A DNA stretch of 64,000 nucleotides from Acanthopleura granulata. Lineage: Eukaryota > Mollusca > Polyplacophora > Chitonida > Chitonidae. Positions 1 through 10,600 of this stretch are shown here, in pieces (within the stretch, counting starts at the first letter, position 1; each line of letters opens with the position of its first letter). The position numbers and the translations under genes were made by a program. The stretch lies in assembly GCA_016165875.1 (NCBI GenBank), contig JABBOT010000031.1, positions 1-64,000 on the forward strand. The letters are read 5' to 3'. The notes beneath the pieces were generated by a model. It searched no databases, was not told the origin of the DNA, and saw nothing but the letters and a program-made list of their open reading frames with translations.

Positions 1-217
1 CAGTTCAAAAAATACTGGTGTTCATCAGATATATTTTGTGTCGTGAGAAATGATGGGAAACTCCGATTCTTATTTCAAACATAATGTTCTAGAGTATAGA
101 GTAAAGTTAGATGTATCAGGTGTCATTGTGTGACACTTTTTAGTTCACATTTCACCAACCATTGTTAATATTCATCACTCTCATTCCAGAATAAATCTTT
201 ATTCAAAAAAAAAAAAA
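1..217 (+). mobile_element. Copy 0: 3' tail of a Tx1-like LINE unit
   Basis: This is the last part of ORF2 (final codons, stop at 82-84), the 3'UTR, AATAAA at 190-195 and a run of 13 A at 205-217. It matches the ends of copies 1-4 and shows that the array continues to the left of the window. Confidence 0.93.
190..217 (+). terminator. Polyadenylation signal and A tract, copy 0/1 junction
   Basis: AATAAA lies at 190-195, nine bases before a run of 13 A at 205-217. Copy 1 begins at 218. Confidence 0.85.
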
Positions 218-956
218 TGAGGGCGACTCGGGTGAGTAATTTTTACTCAGGGGGACTGCGTTCGCGCTATCCCCTTTCATAACCCCAATTGAAAATCTGA
301 AAACACTCTCAACATCAGTGAGGGCCAGATGATGTGCGCTTCAACACCTGAGGGACATTTTTGCCCTTACCCTACACAATATCAGCTGGCTGCTCCAAGC
401 AAAGTGGCATGCAGGAGGGTAAGATGTGTGTGTATGTATTGATTGACAGTGTATATACATGGAATGAGGGGGAAAAGTCCAATCTGCAACCCATTTGGGT
501 ACACAACAAAAACAAAGACAACTGGCACCTGTCTTCTATGTACGCACATAAAAATCATAAATAATATTAGAGCGGTAAAGCCTTCACAAGTCACGCCCAA
601 ATCCACCCTCATTACCCAGAATGCATTGCTGTACGTACTCCCTTCGTCGCATGCACAAAGACGGTCTGCCAAATTGCAGTTCGCCCATGTCGTACACGGG
701 CCGCCTAATACGAGTTTGGCCAGTGGAGCTGATGCACTCATACTTACCTGGCACAGGGGCTACCGTGATCACGTAGGCGGTGCCCCCAGGGCGAGGCCTT
801 CCAGTGTGATCTGTGCAGAAAGAACACTTATTTGTTGTATTCCCACAGGGGCGGCAGCCCTCCGGTGGAGTGCCGGAGGGCAAAAGTAGAGTCTTATTTT
901 CCCATCTGTCCCCTCTGCCCACGCGCTTTGTAGTAGGGGGTAGCCGTTTTCTTGGA
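218..956 (+). promoter_or_regulatory. 5'UTR and presumed internal promoter of the array LINE
   Basis: The segment lies between the upstream A tract and the ORF1 start. LINEs of this kind transcribe from a promoter inside the 5'UTR, so the promoter is expected here, but I recognise no specific element. A 148-codon frame (443-889) is open in all array copies but has no recognisable domain. Its counterpart in copy 5 is disrupted, so I do not call it a gene. Confidence 0.5.
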
Positions 957-1904
957 ATGTCTCAGTTCATCGATCCAGATGTGTTGTCTCGTACTGGGAG
1001 ACTTGTTATTTCAGGCCGCCTGCCCAATGGAAAATCTGTGAAGGATGTCTTTTTGTCTTACCTTTTCAAGTCTCATAGTGTCTACAGGACCCAAATAAAA
1101 GCGTTTGGACGTCTCAGAGCTGTCGGGCAATATTTTGTGACATTCGTAGACAGGCATATCTATTTGGACATGATTAACGCTGGCATGCTTACCCTAGCTC
1201 AAGGGGTCAAAGCAGAGGTGCAAATGTACACCAAGGTGCGCACTGTGGCCAGGGTACACTGGCTTCCGCCCTTCGTCACCAACGCGGCAGTTGGCGCTTT
1301 CTTCGACCTCTTCGGTAAAGTAGAGAAGGTGGAGTTTTGCACCGGTGAGGACGGCATGATGTCTGACGTTCGGAGGGTGTCCATGGAGGTGGATCACAGC
1401 CGACGGCAAGACATCCCTTATGTGGCGGACATCGTCGGGTGTTCGGTTTTGGTGTCGGTGAGGGGGCGTCCGCCCAAGTGTTTGAGGTGCAACGTCCTTG
1501 GACATGTGCGCGCGGATTGTCCAGCCATCAGGTGCTCGGATTGTCGGGGCATGCATGACCCGGATACCGACTGCCCTGTTCCAACTTGGGCGCAGCGCGT
1601 CTCCGGGCATCAGGACGACGAGGTGTACGACAGATACACAGGTCAACGTTTGGATGACTCCACCGAAGACCAACCTCAGGGGGAGTTAGAGGGTATGGAA
1701 GAGGAGCCGGTTGCGACGCCGCCAAGTACCAGTGCGTTACCCTTTGCGGCTGGTAACCCGCCTTTGTCGGAGAAACGGACGCCAAACGAGAAGGGCGACG
1801 ACCCTGACAGGGAAGAATCGTGTGAGTCTCCTGACCCGATCGAACCGGTCGCAAAGAGATCAAGACCAGCGGAGGACGTCGAGTGCGCGGAAGACCCGCC
1901 GTAG
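957..1904 (+). CDS. LINE ORF1 protein, two zinc knuckles (copy 1)
   Basis: This is the RNA-binding ORF1 protein of the LINE, expected to coat element RNA in the ribonucleoprotein particle. From the ATG at 957 it is 315 aa. Residues about 95-165 may form an RRM-like fold (inferred from spacing only). Two knuckles follow: CX2CX4HX4C at about 175-188 and CX2CX3HX5C at about 193-206. The C-terminal third is acidic and Pro/Ser-rich and ends near a basic KRSRP cluster. The frame is open further upstream to 813, giving 363 aa. I prefer 957 because copy 5 keeps this ATG and the following codons but has lost the upstream frame. It lies 226 nt upstream of ORF2. Confidence 0.85.
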   Translation: MSQFIDPDVLSRTGRLVISGRLPNGKSVKDVFLSYLFKSHSVYRTQIKAFGRLRAVGQYFVTFVDRHIYLDMINAGMLTLAQGVKAEVQMYTKVRTVARVHWLPPFVTNAAVGAFFDLFGKVEKVEFCTGEDGMMSDVRRVSMEVDHSRRQDIPYVADIVGCSVLVSVRGRPPKCLRCNVLGHVRADCPAIRCSDCRGMHDPDTDCPVPTWAQRVSGHQDDEVYDRYTGQRLDDSTEDQPQGELEGMEEEPVATPPSTSALPFAAGNPPLSEKRTPNEKGDDPDREESCESPDPIEPVAKRSRPAEDVECAEDPP

Positions 1905-2026
1905 CTGTACATTGTGCCTCTTTCCAGCCGACAATGACATCCTTTATGTCCCAGGACTTAAGATTTAAACTAACGATTCGGACTTGGTTTGCTCGTGTGG
2001 ATTTGACCCGGCCCGCCCAACGAACT

Positions 2027-2127
2027 GTAAGTACTTTTTACGGGTTACACCCAGTTTATGTACTGTATTCAGACGATTTCTTCATATTGCTTGTATAATA
2101 TATTAATCGCTGTTACATTACCAATAG
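2027..2127 (+). other. Possible 101-nt intron in the ORF1-ORF2 spacer
   Basis: A strong donor GTAAGT lies at 2027-2032 and an acceptor ACCAATAG ends at 2127, three bases before the ORF2 ATG. A branch-like TTAAT lies at 2102-2106. Excision would join, in frame, the ATG at 1934 (second frame overlapping the spacer) to ORF2, adding 31 codons before the CAT preceding the ORF2 ATG. The same signals are in copies 2-4 and survive in copy 5. The polypyrimidine tract is weak, and no transcript evidence is available. Confidence 0.3.
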
Positions 2128-2130
2128 CAT

Positions 2131-5100
2131 ATGAGGATAGTGAGTATTAACTGTAATGGCCTTAGGCAAATGTATCGTAGATCCTTATTGTTTAGATGGG
2201 CCAAATCGAATTCCATTGATGTTTTGTTTCTGCAAGAGACATATGTTACTTGTATTGAGGAAGCTAGAGAGTGGGAGGCAGAATGGGGTGGGAAAGCTTT
2301 TTGGAGTTTTGGTTTTAGTCATAGCTGTGGGGTAGGTATTCTTTTTTCCTCGGATGTTCTATCGTCTTTTTTGACTTATGATCACGAGGGCCGTTTAGTT
2401 GTCATTGACGCCACTTTAGATAACAAATCCTTTAGATTCATTTGTGTTTATTGCCCAAACGTTAATAGGGATCGTAAGTTGTTCATAGAATCCATTCTGC
2501 CTTTCTTTTCTACTTCGGTCCCGGTTATATTGGGAGGGGATTTTAATTGTGTTGAGAGTACGTCTAAAGATAAATTGGGCGGGATACCATATAAGGGAGC
2601 GGGAGGGGCGGATATCTTAAAAACTTATTGTATAGATTTTCATTTATGCGACATGTATCGTCGTTTATATCCGCGTTCAAGGGTATATACATATCATAAA
2701 GGTAATGTGGCCACCCGTATTGATCGGTTTTATGTTTCTAAATCAATTTTCCCTTTTGTAAAAGATTGTAGTGTTTTGCCTTGTGGATTTTCCGATCAGG
2801 ACTTTGTGTTGGTGCAGTTTGAAGGGTTTGATAATTATATTAGTAAGGGAGGGGGCTTTTGGAAGTTTAATTCCTCATTGTTAACGGATAATGACTTTAC
2901 GGATGCCGTATACCTGTTGGTTAATACTGAGCTTTATAAGTGTGATAAGGATATTTCTTCAGAGTGCTGGGATAAAATTAAAGTACTAATTAGGGATTTA
3001 GCTCGGAAGTGTGGCGTGGCTCGTTCTCGAGAACGGCGTAAGTTATATCGGCAGCTGCAAAAACAATACAGGAAATTACAGACAGAGGAAAAGAACCACC
3101 CTGGACAGTACATAGACAGAATTATTGGGTTGAAAAAGCAGCTTAAGGACTTACAATTAAATGATGTCAACGGGGTTAAAATTAGAAGTAAGGGAAAGTA
3201 CTTAGATAACGGCGAAAAACCTACGAGTTACTTTTTTAAGAGGGAGTCAGACAGAAGTAAAAAGCAAAGTTTGCTTCGACTAATAACTGATACCGGTATT
3301 GTTTCCACGCAGGACGGCATTATGTCAGCCTGTCGTGACTTTTACATTGATCTGCTTTCTTGGGAACCTATTGATCCAGATGTATGTGATAACTTTTTAA
3401 AGACGTTGCCGAGGCTAGACCCGGCGACGGCCGATATATGTGAAGGGCCTATTACAAAGGAGGAAGTATATAAAGCTTTGTCGTGTATGAAAAATGGTAA
3501 ATCTCCAGGGAATGACGGTTTGACTAAAGATTTTTATATATATTTCTTTGACCTTTTTTCTGATATTTTAGTAGCCTTCTACAATAAATGTTTCTTGGAG
3601 GGTATTCTACCATCGTCCTTAAGACATGGATTAATAAGTCTCATTTGTAAAGACCCCGAGCAGAGCGATAATTTAAAATGCTCGAGGCCTATTTCCTTAC
3701 TTACCGTGGATTATAAGATTTTGTCTAAGATATTAATCAATAGGTTACAGAAGGTCTTGGAAAATATTATTCACCCTGATCAGACATGCTCTGTTCCTGG
3801 TCGGTCAATACTAGATAATGTGCATTTGTTAAGATCCATTAATGATTACGTTGAGCAAAAAAACCTACCCTTAGCTTTTGTTTGCCTTGATCAAGAAAAA
3901 GCCTTCGACCGCGTAAGTCAGGAATTCATGTTTTCAGCGTTACGTGCTTATGGGTTTGGGGAAACATTTATTGGGTGGGTTAAATTATTATACACAAATA
4001 TTTCTAGTTCTGTTATTGTCAACGGATACATTTCCGAGCCATTTTCAGTAACTCGGAGTGTAAGGCAAGTCTGTGGGCTTTCCCCACTGCTATATATTTT
4101 ATGTCTTGAGGCTTTAGCCGTCAAGATTCGCAATGACGAAGATATTGTGGGCATATTGCCGCCCGGAAGCCGGGACCAGATAAAGATAAGTTTGTATGCT
4201 GACGACGGCACCTGTTTATGTTCGACTGAAAAGTCTATTGAAAAAATTTTGTATTGGTGCAATCTGTTCGGGCACGGTTTTGGAGCTAAATTAAATTTGG
4301 GAAAAACAAAAGGGTTGTGGCTAGGGAAGTGGAAGTCGCGATCAGACCATCCGTTCGGGATCTCCTGGCCAGACAATGTCAAAATTTTGGGGATTTTCTT
4401 TGGGAAAGGGGATTTGTATGCACTAAATTGGGAAAGGATCATTAAAAAGTGTAGCGATGTTCTTAATTTGTGGCAAACTAGGGCTCTGTCTTATTTTGGT
4501 AAAAGTCTAGTTTTAAAGACCTTAGCTGTTTCTAAATTTATTTATGTGGGCTCAATTTGTTGTGCCCCCCTTGATGTTGTTAAAGGCTTAGAGCGCAAAA
4601 TGTTTAACTTCTTGTGGTCAAGCTCTCAGTTCGATCCCATCCAAAGGGAAGTTACTTACTCCCCCACTTCAAAAGGTGGTCTTTCAATGGTTCATTTACC
4701 GACTAAGCTAGATGCTTTACGTTTGTTCCATGTATATAAGTTAATTAACTGTGCTGAAGTCAAATGGCGTCATTTTTCGGATTATTGGTTAGGTTTTTCG
4801 TTACGCAGACATAGACCTGATTTCCCTAATAATTCAATGCCTCATTCTGAGTTTCGTCCTACGTTTTATAATGAGGTGTTTACGGCTTATGCTAAGTTTG
4901 ATAAGTTATATCCTGATTTTGATTGGCATAAACCACTTAGATGTGCTACCTTCTATCATTTACTTATAAAACATGTGTATAAAAGACCACGTGCGATCAG
5001 CCTGTACCCTACAATTAATTTAAAGTTGACCTGGTCTGCTATTATGCATCCTTTTTTAGACCCCTGTACCAGGAATGTTGCGTGGCGATTGTCACACGAC

Positions 5101-5583
5101 ATCCTGCCAACAAATTATTTACTTTTTGTTCGTAGGATCCAATCTGATATGTTTTGCCCTTTATGTAAAGTCAAAGAGACCAATGAGCATTTGTTGATGA
5201 ATTGTTCGTTTTCACGTCCCATGTGGCGGTTAGTTTGTAGCTGGTTAGGGCGCATTGTGGGAAAGCCTGTGCGCTGCTGCATGCCCCTGATCCAGTTTAA
5301 CATCCTTCCAAGTAGTGTGCAGAATGAAAAATACGCCATATGTTTGCTATTAATCTTCGAAGCCCGACTGTCAACTTGGTTAACTCGAAATGATGTTAAA
5401 TATTCAAATGCTAAGCCGTCATCCGCCGGCCGTATTATGTTTTTCTTAAATCGGATTAAATTTCGAATAACGGTTGACTTTTACCGGATGTCACTCAAAC
5501 AGTTCAAAAAATACTGGTGTTCATCAGATATATTTTGTGTCGTGAGAAATGATGGGAAACTCCGATTCTTATTTCAAACATAA
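2131..5583 (+). CDS. LINE ORF2: AP-endonuclease and reverse transcriptase (copy 1)
   Basis: This 1150-aa polyprotein has the domain order expected for target-primed reverse transcription. An AP-like endonuclease occupies about 1-235 (NCNGLR, QETY, GGDFNC at 135-140, RIDRFY). A reverse transcriptase occupies about 440-760 (RPISLL, VPGRSI, LDQEKAFD at 586-593, YADD at 689-692). A CX2CX7HX4C knuckle lies at about 1009-1025. The frame is complete, but two highly conserved positions are altered. The SDH motif reads SDQ (Gln 223, codon 2797-2799) and the RT RQG motif reads RQV (Val 647, codon 4069-4071). Older copy 5 has His and Gly at these sites. I therefore infer weak or absent endonuclease and RT activity despite the open frame. 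The clade assignment (Tx1/L1-like) rests on motif style. Confidence 0.93.
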   Translation: MRIVSINCNGLRQMYRRSLLFRWAKSNSIDVLFLQETYVTCIEEAREWEAEWGGKAFWSFGFSHSCGVGILFSSDVLSSFLTYDHEGRLVVIDATLDNKSFRFICVYCPNVNRDRKLFIESILPFFSTSVPVILGGDFNCVESTSKDKLGGIPYKGAGGADILKTYCIDFHLCDMYRRLYPRSRVYTYHKGNVATRIDRFYVSKSIFPFVKDCSVLPCGFSDQDFVLVQFEGFDNYISKGGGFWKFNSSLLTDNDFTDAVYLLVNTELYKCDKDISSECWDKIKVLIRDLARKCGVARSRERRKLYRQLQKQYRKLQTEEKNHPGQYIDRIIGLKKQLKDLQLNDVNGVKIRSKGKYLDNGEKPTSYFFKRESDRSKKQSLLRLITDTGIVSTQDGIMSACRDFYIDLLSWEPIDPDVCDNFLKTLPRLDPATADICEGPITKEEVYKALSCMKNGKSPGNDGLTKDFYIYFFDLFSDILVAFYNKCFLEGILPSSLRHGLISLICKDPEQSDNLKCSRPISLLTVDYKILSKILINRLQKVLENIIHPDQTCSVPGRSILDNVHLLRSINDYVEQKNLPLAFVCLDQEKAFDRVSQEFMFSALRAYGFGETFIGWVKLLYTNISSSVIVNGYISEPFSVTRSVRQVCGLSPLLYILCLEALAVKIRNDEDIVGILPPGSRDQIKISLYADDGTCLCSTEKSIEKILYWCNLFGHGFGAKLNLGKTKGLWLGKWKSRSDHPFGISWPDNVKILGIFFGKGDLYALNWERIIKKCSDVLNLWQTRALSYFGKSLVLKTLAVSKFIYVGSICCAPLDVVKGLERKMFNFLWSSSQFDPIQREVTYSPTSKGGLSMVHLPTKLDALRLFHVYKLINCAEVKWRHFSDYWLGFSLRRHRPDFPNNSMPHSEFRPTFYNEVFTAYAKFDKLYPDFDWHKPLRCATFYHLLIKHVYKRPRAISLYPTINLKLTWSAIMHPFLDPCTRNVAWRLSHDILPTNYLLFVRRIQSDMFCPLCKVKETNEHLLMNCSFSRPMWRLVCSWLGRIVGKPVRCCMPLIQFNILPSSVQNEKYAICLLLIFEARLSTWLTRNDVKYSNAKPSSAGRIMFFLNRIKFRITVDFYRMSLKQFKKYWCSSDIFCVVRNDGKLRFLFQT

Positions 5584-5688
5584 TGTTCTAGGGTATAGAG
5601 TAAAGTTAGATGTATCAGGTGTCATTGTGTGACACTTTTTAGTTCACATTTCACCAACCATTGTTAATATTCATCACTCTCATTCCAG

Positions 5689-5715
5689 AATAAATCTTTA
5701 TTCAAAAAAAAAAAA
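5689..5715 (+). terminator. Polyadenylation signal and A tract, copy 1/2 junction
   Basis: AATAAA at 5689-5694 precedes a run of 12 A at 5704-5715; copy 2 starts at 5716. Confidence 0.85.
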
Positions 5716-6454
5716 TGAGGGCGACTCGGGTGAGTAATTTTTACTCAGGGGGACTGCGTTCGCGCTATCCCCTTTCATAACCCCAATTGAAAATCTGAAA
5801 ACACTCTCAACATCAGTGACGGCCAGATGATGTGCGCTTCAACACCTGAGGGACATTTTTGCCCTTACCCTACACAATATCAGCTGGCTGCTCCAAGCAA
5901 AGTGGCATGCAGGAGGGTAAGATGTGTGTGTATGTATTGATTGACAGTGTATATACATGGAATGAGGGGGAAATGTCCAATCTGCAACCCATTTGGGTAC
6001 ACAACAAAAACAAAGACAACTGGCACCTGTCTTCTATGTACGCACATAAAAATCATAAATAATATTAGAGCGGTAAAGCCTTCACAAGTCACGCCCAAAT
6101 CCACCCTCATTACCCAGAATGCATTGCTGTACGTACTCCCTTCGTCGCATGCACAAAGACGGTCTGCCAAATTGCAGTTCGCCCATGTCGTACACGGGCC
6201 GCCTAATACGAGTTTGGCCAGTGGAGCTGATGCACTCATACTTACCTGGCACAGGGGCTACCGTGATCACGTAGGCGGTGCCCCCAGGGCGAGGCCTTCC
6301 AGTGTGATCTGTGCAGAAAGAACACTTATTTGTTGTATTCCCACAGGGGCGGCAGCCCTCCGGTGGAGTGCCGGAGGGCAAAAGTAGAGTCTTATTTTCC
6401 CATCTGTCCCCTCTGCCCACGCGCTTTGTAGTAGGGGGTAGCCGTTTTCTTGGA

Positions 6455-7392
6455 ATGTCTCAGTTCATCGATCCAGATGTGTTGTCTCGTACTGGGAGAC
6501 TTGTTATTTCAGGCCGCCTGCCCAATGGAAAATCTGTGAAGGATGTCTTTTTGTCTTACCTTTTCAAGTCTCATAGTGTCTACAGGACCCAAATAAAAGC
6601 GTTTGGACGTCTCAGAGCTGTCGGGCAATATTTTGTGACATTCGTAGACAGGCATATCTATTTGGACATGATTAACGCTGGCATGCTCAAGGGGTCAAAG
6701 CAGAGGTGCAAATGTACACCAAGGTGCGCACTGTGGCCAGGGTACACTGGCTTCCGCCCTTCGTCACCAACGCGGCAGTTGGCGCTTTCTTCGACCTCTT
6801 CGGTAAAGTAGAGAAGGTGGAGTTTTGCACCGGTGAGGACGGCATGATGTCTGACGTTCGGAGGGTGTCCATGGAGGTGGATCACAGCCGACGGCAAGAC
6901 ATCCCTTATGTGGCGGACATCGTCGGGTGTTCGGTTTTGGTGTCGGTGAGGGGGCGTCCGCCCAAGTGTTTGAGGTGCAACGTCCTTGGACATGTGCGCG
7001 CGGATTGTCCAGCCATCAGGTGCTCGGATTGTCGGGGCATGCATGACCCGGATACCGACTGCCCTGTTCCAACTTGGGCGCAGCGCGTCTCCGGGCATCA
7101 GGACGACGAGGTGTACGACAGATACACAGGTCAACGTTTGGATGACTCCACCGAAGACCAACCTCAGGGGGAGTTAGAGGGTATGGAAGAGGAGCCGGTT
7201 GCGACGCCGCCAAGTACCAGTGCGTTACCCTTTGCGGCTGGTAACCCGCCTTTGTCGGAGAAACGGACGCCAAACGAGAAGGGCGACGACCCTGACAGGG
7301 AAGAATCGTGTGAGTCTCCTGACCCGATCGAACCGGTCGCAAAGAGATCAAGACCAGCGGAGGACGTGGAGTGCGCGGAAGACCCGCCGTAG
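6455..7392 (+). pseudogene. LINE ORF1 with 10-bp deletion (copy 2)
   Basis: The sequence matches copy 1 ORF1 except for loss of ten bases just after GCATGC at about 6687, which shifts the frame about 77 codons after the start. The downstream frame, including both zinc knuckles, is otherwise undamaged and reopens as a 228-codon frame from 6706. A product translated from 6455 would lack the knuckles. The rest is nearly identical to intact copies, so the deletion is recent. Confidence 0.9.
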
Positions 7393-7618
7393 CTGTACAT
7401 TGTGCCTCTTTCCAGCCGGCAATGACATCCTTTATGTCCCAGGACTTAAGATTTAAACTAACGATTCGGACTTGGTTTGCTCGTGTGGATTTGACCCGGC
7501 CCGCCCAACGAACTGTAAGTACTTTTTACGGGTTACACCCAGTTTATGTACTGTATTCAGACGATTTCTTCATATTGCTTGTATAATATATTAATCGCTG
7601 TTACATTACCAATAGCAT

Positions 7619-10600
7619 ATGAGGATAGTGAGTATTAACTGTAATGGCCTTAGGCAAATGTATCGTAGATCCTTATTGTTTAGATGGGCCAAATCGAATT
7701 CCATTGATGTTTTGTTTCTGCAAGAGACATATGTTACTTGTATTGAGGAAGCTAGAGAGTGGGAGGCAGAATGGGGTGGGAAAGCTTTTTGGAGTTTTGG
7801 TTTTAGTCATAGCTGTGGGGTAGGTATTCTTTTTTCCTCGGATGTTCTATCGTCTTTTTTGACTTATGATCACGACGGCCGTTTAGTTGTCATTGACGCC
7901 ACTTTAGATAACAAATCCTTTAGATTCATTTGTGTTTATTGCCCAAACGTTATTAGGGATCGTAAGTTGTTCATAGAATCCATTCTGCCTTTCTTTTCTA
8001 CTTCGGTCCCGGTTATATTGGGAGGGGATTTTAATTGTGTTGAGAGTACGTCTAAAGATAAATTGGGCGGGATACCATATAAGGGAGCGGGAGGGGCGGA
8101 TATCTTAAAAACTTATTGTATAGATTTTCATTTATGCGACATGTATCGTCGTTTATATCCGCGTTCAAGGGTATATACATATCATAAAGGTAATGTGGCC
8201 ACCCGTATTGATCGGTTTTATGTTTCTAAATCAATTTTCCCTTTTGTAAAAGATTGTAGTGTTTTGCCTTGTGGATTTTCCGATCAGGACTTTGTGTTGG
8301 TGCAGTTTGAAGGGTTTGATAATTATATTAGTAAGGGAGGGGGCTTTTGGAAGTTTAATTCCTCATTGTTAACGGATAATGACTTTACGGATGCCGTATA
8401 CCTGTTGGTTAATACTGAGCTTTATAAGTGTGATAAGGATATTTCTTCAGAGTGCTGGGATAAAATTAAAGTACTAATTAGGGATTTAGCTCGGAAGTGT
8501 GGCGTGGCTCGTTCTCGAGAACGGCGTAAGTTATATCGGCAGCTGCAAAAACAATACAGGAAATTACAGACAGAGGAAAAGAACCACCCTGGACAGTACA
8601 TAGACAGAATTATTGGGTTGAAAAAGCAGCTTAAGGACTTACAATTAAATGATGTCAACGGGGTTAAAATTAGAAGTAAGGGAAAGTACTTAGATAACGG
8701 CGAAAAACCTACGAGTTACTTTTTTAAGAGGGAGTCAGACAGAAGTAAAAAGCAAAGTTTGCTTCGACTAATAACTGATACCGGTATTGTTTCCACGCAG
8801 GACGGCATTATGTCAGCCTGTCGTGACTTTTACATTGATCTGCTTTCTTGGGAACCTATTGATCCAGATGTATGTGATAACTTTTTAAAGACGTTGCCGA
8901 GGCTAGACCCGGCGACGGCCGATATATGTGAAGGGCCTATTACAAAGGAGGAAGTATATAAAGCTTTGTCGTGTATGAAAAATGGTAAATCTCCAGGGAA
9001 TGACGGTTTGACTAAAGATTTTTATATATATTTCTTTGACCTTTTTTCTGATATTTTAGTAGCCTTCTACAATAAATGTTTCTTGGAGGGTATTCTACCA
9101 TCGTCCTTAAGACATGGATTAATAAGTCTCATTTGTAAAGACCCCGAGCAGAGCGATAATTTAAAATGCTCGAGGCCTATTTCCTTACTTACCGTGGATT
9201 ATAAGATTTTGTCTAAGATATTAATCAATAGGTTACAGAAGGTCTTGGAAAATATTATTCACCCTGATCAGACATGCTCTGTTCCTGGTCGGTCAATACT
9301 AGATAATGTGCATTTGTTAAGATCCATTAATGATTACGTTGAGCAAAAAAACCTACCCTTAGCTTTTGTTTGCCTTGATCAAGAAAAAGCCTTCGACCGC
9401 GTAAGTCAGGAATTCATGTTTTCAGCGTTACGTGCTTATGGGTTTGGGGAAACATTTATTGGGTGGGTTAAATTATTATACACAAATATTTCTAGTTCTG
9501 TTATTGTCAACGGATACATTTCCGAGCCATTTTCAGTAACTCGGAGTGTAAGGCAAGTCTGTGGGCTTTCCCCACTGCTATATATTTTATGTCTTGAGGC
9601 TTTAGCCGTCAAGATTCGCAATGACGAAGATATTGTGGGCATATTGCCGCCCGGAAGCCGGGACCAGATAAAGATAAGTTTGTATGCTGACGACGGCACC
9701 TGTTTATGTTCGACTGAAAAGTCTATTGAAAAAATTTTGTATTGGTGCAATCTGTTCGGGCACGGTTTTGGAGCTAAATTAAATTTGGGAAAAACAAAAG
9801 GGTTGTGGCTAGGGAAGTGGAAGTCGCGATCAGACCATCCGTTCGGGATCTCCTGGCCAGACAATGTCAAAATTTTGGGGATTTTCTTTGGGAAAGGGGA
9901 TTTGTATGCACTAAATTGGGAAAGGATTATTAAAAAGTGTAGCGATGTTCTTAATTTGTGGCAAACTAGGGCTCTGTCTTATTTTGGTAAAAGTCTAGTT
10001 TTAAAGACCTTAGCCGTTTCTAAATTTATTTATGTGGGCTCAATTTGTTCTGCCCCCCTTGATGTTGTTAAACGCTTAGAGCGCAAAATGTTTAACTTTT
10101 TGTGGTCAAGCTCTCAGTTCGATCCCATCCAAAGGGAAGTTACTTACTCCCCCACTTCAAAAGGTGGTCTTTCAATGGTTCATTTACCGACTAAGCTAGA
10201 TGCTTTACGTTTGTTCCATGTATATAAGTTAATTAACTGTGCTGAAGTCAAATGGCGTCATTTTTCGGATTATTGGTTAGGTTTTTCGTTACGCAGACAT
10301 AGACCTGATTTCCCTAATAATTCATTGCCTCATTCTGAGTTTCGTCCTACGTTTTATAATGAGGTGTTTACGGCTTATGCTAAGTTTGATAAGTTATATC
10401 CTGATTTTGATTGGCATAAGCCACTTAGATGTGCTACCTTCTATCATTTACTTATAAAACATGTGTATAAAAGACCACGTGCGATCAGCCTGTACCCTAC
10501 AATTAATTTAAAGTTGACCTGGTCTGCTATTATGCATCCTTTTTTAGAACCCTGTACCAGGAATGTTGCGTGGCGATTGTCACACGACATCCTGCCAACA

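Larger units (their letters stand above)
218..5715 (+). mobile_element. Copy 1: full-length Tx1-like LINE unit
   Basis: This 5498-bp unit has a 5'UTR (218-956), ORF1 (957-1904), a spacer (1905-2130), ORF2 (2131-5583), a 3'UTR, AATAAA at 5689-5694 and 12 A at 5704-5715. The 5' end carries a short hairpin (TGAGTAA at 233-239, TTACTCA at 243-249). The 5'UTR and ORF1 are visibly richer in G and C than ORF2. Both ORFs are open, but ORF2 carries the shared active-site changes described for this array. Copies 1 and 4 share several 5'UTR variants (for example GTGAGGGCC near 318) that copies 2 and 3 lack. Confidence 0.95.

Noticed and set aside
443..889. A 148-codon frame in the 5'UTR of every array copy, and a 119-codon antisense frame beside it
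   Set aside because: Their conservation only mirrors the near-identity of the copies. No domain is recognisable and the plus frame is disrupted in copy 5.
3948..4442. Antisense frames of 144-164 codons opposite ORF2, and of 159-167 codons opposite ORF1
   Set aside because: These are shadows of the sense ORFs. They recur because the units are repeated and carry no recognisable domain.
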